This document shows positions 59,417-64,000 of a DNA stretch of 64,000 nt, one piece after another. How positions within the stretch are numbered: position 1 is the first letter of the stretch; every line of letters starts with the position of its first letter. The notes beneath the pieces are model-generated. The model ran no database searches. It worked only from the letters and a program-made list of their open reading frames with translations, and was not told the DNA's origin. Source of the stretch: Loxodes magnus (lineage: Eukaryota > Ciliophora > Karyorelictea > Loxodida > Loxodidae); the NCBI GenBank assembly GCA_946699065.1, contig CAMPDV010000511.1, positions 186,001 through 250,000 on the forward strand, read 5' to 3'. Made by a program: the position numbers and the translations under genes.

Positions 59417-61793
59417 GTGAGGAAATTCAAACTTTATGATTAACTTTATTTCGAAGTGCAATTATTATAAAATTTATATTATTCATATTACTTCATATAG
59501 GGAGTGTTGCTACCATTGCTAGCTAAACTAAAACTAAAATATTTTGGCTTACATTTTAAATATTTTATATTAATGGGACCAAAGCCAAGCATTTAAATAC
59601 AATTAAAATGGAATTGTCTCTCTTTAAAGTTTATCATTTCGTTGGTATGTTTCAATTACAAATTTTCTATTTACTTAATCATATTTTTCCTTTCTTTATA
59701 CACTATTAGCTTTTCTTTAGTTTGGTTGCTTTAAGTTTTCCTTAACCTTTATAAATAAATAAGAATTTAACTAATTTAACCATATAATAGTTATGCTAAG
59801 CATATTTTGAAAGGAGTACTAAACTTTTGCTTAGTTATGCTGAAATAAACAATCGTTAGCTTTGCTATCATATTTGTATTATATTGCTAAGTGTACTTTA
59901 GCATCTTATAATTATACACTAGCATTCTAATTTACTGCTAGACTCTTTCTCTAATAAATTGCATTTTAAAAAGTATTTAAAATTACATATTCCATTGATA
60001 TCTTGAGATAGCAATCTGAAGTATTAGTAGATAAAGTAACAATATTGGTAGCTTTATAAGCTTCTAGAGATAGTTCTAGAACTCTGTATAATCGTTTTTC
60101 AACCGTTAAACCTAACTTCAGTTATCACTATAATGCACAGGTGTTTACATCTCTACAATGAGATGCTATCTATCAATTCTATTCTTTATATATTAATCAA
60201 CTTAATCCAAGAGTTGGATAAACTAAATCTATTAATTTCAATACGAAAGATAGAAATAATGAGATCTAAAATAGATAATAGAAGCTTGTCACTTAGCTTC
60301 ACTATTTGCTAGAAAATAAATTCAATACTGGAACTTTTTTCTGGTAAATAGCAAAAGAAGTTTAAAAGGCTCATGCTTATATTATGAACGGAGAAAAATC
60401 AGTTAATATATGATATGGGTAAGAGCACGAAATCAGCACCATAATCAGTCATTTAAAAAAGTCATTTACTTTTTTAGAAATACCTTTTTACCTTTCTTTC
60501 TACAATAAACTTATAGTATACGCAAAGAACTTCAAAAACATGTAGCAAAAGGTTAGTTTACAATATATCCGATAAGAGAAGAGTTATTCTTGGTAGTTGC
60601 TAATTAATAGTTTTGACACTTTTTAAAGATCTCATAGTTAGCTAAGAATAATAAGCCTCTAGATACGAAATATAATTAATAAGCATTAAAATTATATCAG
60701 CCTAGTTTATCCCTATAAATACCTAAAACACTTAATATAAGAAACTTAATTCTCTCTATTACAGAATATAAGCTTAGTGTCAGATATTATTCAACTATAT
60801 CAAATAAAGTCATAGAGACTATTAAATTAAAAGAATACTAAATATATGTCTAAAAAAGCAAAAAACTAGTTTGATTACAAACGTGCATAAGATTTGGTAT
60901 AGCAACTAATATATTTGATTTTTTGATTATTAGCTGATAAAATAAGAAAGCTTATCCTTTTTGTATAAGTACATTTATAATCCTTGGCTATTTAAAAATA
61001 ATCGCTATGTGAAAATTATCAATCAGTTCTGATTCTTTATAGCTCTATTTAATAAAGTACCCAAATTCCTAAATAACTATTTTGGTTTTATTAGCAGAGA
61101 AAAGTAAATGAGTTCTGGGATATCTGCATACTCTTTTAAGAAAATTGCTTAAATTTTTTATTTTCGTAAAAGATAAAAAATCCTATTAAGACATAGTGAA
61201 TTCGAAAAATAAGCTATTTGCTCCTAGAAAATAAAATCTAAATTGATTTCAATTAATTTTAAAAAAGAAAGCCATGCTATAAATATAAAATAAACATTAA
61301 TAGATATAAGGAAGCAAGACAAAAGGAATTAGCCAAGAGTGAGTTATAAATCAAGAAGTAGTAGGTTTTAAATTTTTATGTAAGAACTGAAGGAGAATTA
61401 ATCACAATTTCTTTTTTCTAACTCATTTATAGTTTAATTACATAACTGCAAGATGTTATTTCTCTTTGCTTCAGGTTTCTTTGCATAGCCTATATAAAAT
61501 TTAATTATGTTCTTTTGGCAAAAATTAAGATAATCATTCTTAAAAAGAGCCTTCATAGAGCTTATCTTAGTTAAAATTGATTTATAGCTGTGATATTTCT
61601 TACAAAGTAAATATTTCAATTATATCTAAACAATTCATACCAGGAGGAAATTTAAAGCCTTTATATCTCAGTTTTATAATGCTTATGATTACTAAAATTA
61701 ATAAGCTTTCTCATTTTCCAAGTTTAGTATAATTAATAAGCAGAGATATAGTAATATTAATATATTTATTAAATTAGTCAATTTAAAGATTTT
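59417..61793. other. Spacer, including diverged 3' homology of the receptor copy
   Basis: AT-rich. Near 61550-61790 the minus strand still resembles the C-terminal end of the other receptor gene (LNWLIQQIY versus LNWLAQKMY), but in a shifted frame. The remainder shows no recognisable gene. Confidence 0.4.
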
Positions 61794-64000
61794 TCAACGC
61801 TATTATCCGAATTCACATATAGTGATTCATTCGCACTCTGCTAATTGTAGTTTTATGAGTAAATACCAGTCTGCTCTAGCTTCATCTCTTACTAAGATTG
61901 ATTCTATAATTTTTTCTTTTGATAAGGATATTAATTCTCAGCTTTCTGGTCTTAGCATTTCTGAGAAACTTGCTCCTAATTATCTAAATCAGAAAGATTA
62001 ATTTAATCTACATAAGAGCTTACTTTCTAAATGGAACTCATCCATTATACTGCCATTAGCCTTGCTTACTATATCCTACCTTTCTTTATTTTTACTTTTC
62101 ATAAGTATCTGAAATAAATTCTCATCCGTTTCCTTTAAGTACTCTTCAAAGTCTTTATTTAACTCCTCAATTCCATATAGAGAGGTTAAATAATTACCAT
62201 CATTCAACTGCTTATTAGTGAAAAACATATTTCTTTTGCTTTATATTAGCTATTATTCAACATGATGCTATAGATAAACAGGCTAAGTTTTGAATTAATA
62301 TGCTCATCTTATTAGCTCACTCACATCTTTTTAATAGCTCTTTTCTATTTAGCTCTTCTACTTTCTACTAAATAAGTAACCTAGCATTGCTATACTTAAA
62401 TTACAAGTTAGCTGGCATATTTAAAACGAATCAGAGTCAAGTTTGATTACTACTGAGATAAAATCTATCAAACTTATAAACTCAATGCATACCAAGCTTG
62501 TTAGCCATATTACCGTTATTTTTTTAATTTAGCAAGGCTTCATTTTTATTGTTGCTAGCAGAAAGAGAAAGATACTGGTCAAATAGAGTACTGCATGGAC
62601 AATCTCGTTATCATCTTCTATTTTTAAAATTAGTACAAGAAAGGAACTTTCCATTGTTAGAAGCATAATATAGTTAGCGCTAAACTTTATATGCAGTAAG
62701 TGACCTTAAATCTCCTAAGTTAGAAACCTCATTCAGCAAGCTACTGGTAGATAAACAAATAATCCAATACTGACTACAATAACGACTATCAAATGCTTAC
62801 CACTTCAGCAAGTCTCCCAGCAAGTTTTAACGAAAATGCTTTCGTTAAAAGTTAATTTTCCATCTCTATTGTCATCGTATGCTTCATTACAAATGTAAGT
62901 ATCCACGAAATTGTTTAATATAGGTATGTACATAATTTAAGCTATTATTGGACTGGTATAATAGGCTATTAAGCCTATTTTCTATAAAATTTTAGCTTTA
63001 TGAAACTCTAGTTTGAACACTATGGCGAGAAGTAGAATAATGAATGTAAAGGCAAGTATTACACTAGCTATTTAAGTATAGAAAGCAAATTTATCCTCTA
63101 CGTTTATAGCTCTTATCAAATCCCCTAGGAAGAAATCTTTTATTTTCTCTCCATTATTTCCAAAAGCCTTTATTCCAGGACCCAAAAATATAAACTGAAT
63201 AGCTATGATAGCCATGTTTAAGATTTAAAATATATCTTATACTGAAATAAAGACTTTTTTATCTAAATATTTCAGCTACACTTATTAAAAGGTTTTAACT
63301 CCCTTTATAACTAATAAAGTAATAAATGACAGCAAAAATGCTATTATTGTATACTTTATATAATTTCCCTTTTCAAACTTTTTCCTTTCTCTTTCTAAAA
63401 ATGGGCAATCCAGTTCTCAGTGGTCTAAATATTAGCCAGTCGTTCCATCTCCTCACATTGCGGGTTTGTCATATACTCAGACTATTTAGCATGTGGGGCA
63501 GTAGTTTCCTATTTATTATACAGACCAGATACCGTTTTCGTCTTTCCTATAATTCCACAAGTAATATTGAAGTTAGCTTCTTTCATTTTTTGTACTCTCT
63601 ATTATAATTTTTCCAGTCACTCCTATTATTTGATTTCTTCTCATTTTATTGACTAAAGCACCGAATTAGTTATAGTCTTCTCCTTCCTAAATTAGTTTTG
63701 ATAAAGATTTAGCTGCTAAATATACTAAATCGAATTCAAACGCTGCTCCTTAAATAACCGAATCAGTTTGAAAGTACTATGCATATCCATTTTTTACTTC
63801 TTATCCAAACTCTCCAAGTCAAGCTTGATTAAAGAACTGAACAGTTCCTTTTATGATTTCTATAAAGTGATCTTAGTTGGTTCCATATGAAGAGAAATCC
63901 ATAAAAAGCCATTCTATTCCCAATATTTCAACATCACCGCTTCTTGCTCCTAAATCATATAGATATTATACGCACTGTCAATTATCATCTTAATAATGGA
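61794..64000 (-). CDS. Receptor paralogue of 12864-17051 (5' end off window)
   Basis: From the window end down to TGA 61796-61794 the minus strand stays in one frame for 735 codons and aligns with the other copy from HYQDDTWQCV onward. It keeps GIEWLFMDF, VIQGAAFEFDLVYLAAKSL, the Cys-rich stalk (GNYCPTCQIVWVYDKPAMWG), the membrane helices, the EF-hand loop DDNRDGKLTFNE and CWETCWSGK. Several Trp are TGG here and TGA there, or the reverse style elsewhere. Near the C-terminus one base is inserted relative to the other copy, so this protein ends ~90 residues earlier or has begun to decay. The long intact frame argues for a functional gene. The N-terminal ligand-binding lobes lie outside the window. 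Confidence 0.85.

Noticed and set aside
63326..63607. Plus-strand 93-codon ORF
   Set aside because: It is antisense to the receptor paralogue.
1..64000. CRISPR arrays, bacterial promoters or ribosome binding sites
   Set aside because: No regularly spaced direct repeats with unique spacers; the sequence is eukaryotic nuclear DNA, so bacterial signals do not apply.

Overview
The window is AT-rich ciliate nuclear DNA, and almost nothing in it can be read with the standard code. Recognisable proteins appear only when TAA and TAG are read as Gln and TGA as Trp. These are a two-lobed ligand-binding membrane receptor, a hybrid histidine kinase, a protein kinase, two Arf-like GTPases and a C2H2 zinc-finger protein. 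Two receptor copies in the window show TGA in one where the other has TGG, at the same conserved Trp positions. Some genes end plausibly at TGA, and the Arf pair ends at TAA. All three stop codons therefore seem to be both sense and stop, as described for Condylostoma (NCBI table 28) and partly for karyorelictids such as Loxodes (table 27). I infer a heterotrich or karyorelictid ciliate. Because no codon is always a stop, every frame is open and open length proves nothing. Genes were called from domains, ATG-to-TGA frames, composition and paralogue comparison, and entries without a domain are tentative.

Layout: 1-3.2 kb has a partial minus-strand gene, spacer and tRNA-Asn. 3.6-9.0 kb is a composite mobile region: two ~500 bp inverted repeats enclose at least three smaller insertions. 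9.8-12.5 kb has an acidic protein and probable further coding sequence. 12.9-17.05 kb is the complete receptor gene. 17.8-18.7 kb is a decayed retro-insertion, 20.1-21.2 kb the zinc-finger gene, and 22.1-25.5 kb a putative gene, a dispersed repeat and the first Arf gene. 25.7-30.8 kb is a cluster of putative small genes. 31.3-32.4 kb holds a repeat tail, a structured GC-richer element and a duplicated tRNA-Asn/tRNA-Asp cassette. 32.9-38.3 kb has a membrane protein and the histidine kinase; 42.5-44.4 kb a membrane protein and tRNA-Thr; 45.6-48.5 kb the protein kinase, a repeat and a CS-like gene. 50.9-56.1 kb has a putative gene, the second Arf gene and a very small gene. 57.2-59.4 kb is a dead LINE with intact target-site duplications. 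61.8-64 kb is the second receptor copy, cut by the window edge.

The signalling genes (two receptors, histidine kinase, TKL-like kinase, two lipid-anchored GTPases) suggest environmental sensing, but nothing links them into one operon. The spacers are rich in AGCT-containing words such as AAGCTT, TAGCTA and TTAGCTT, unlike the coding stretches, which is a useful guide to gene limits here.
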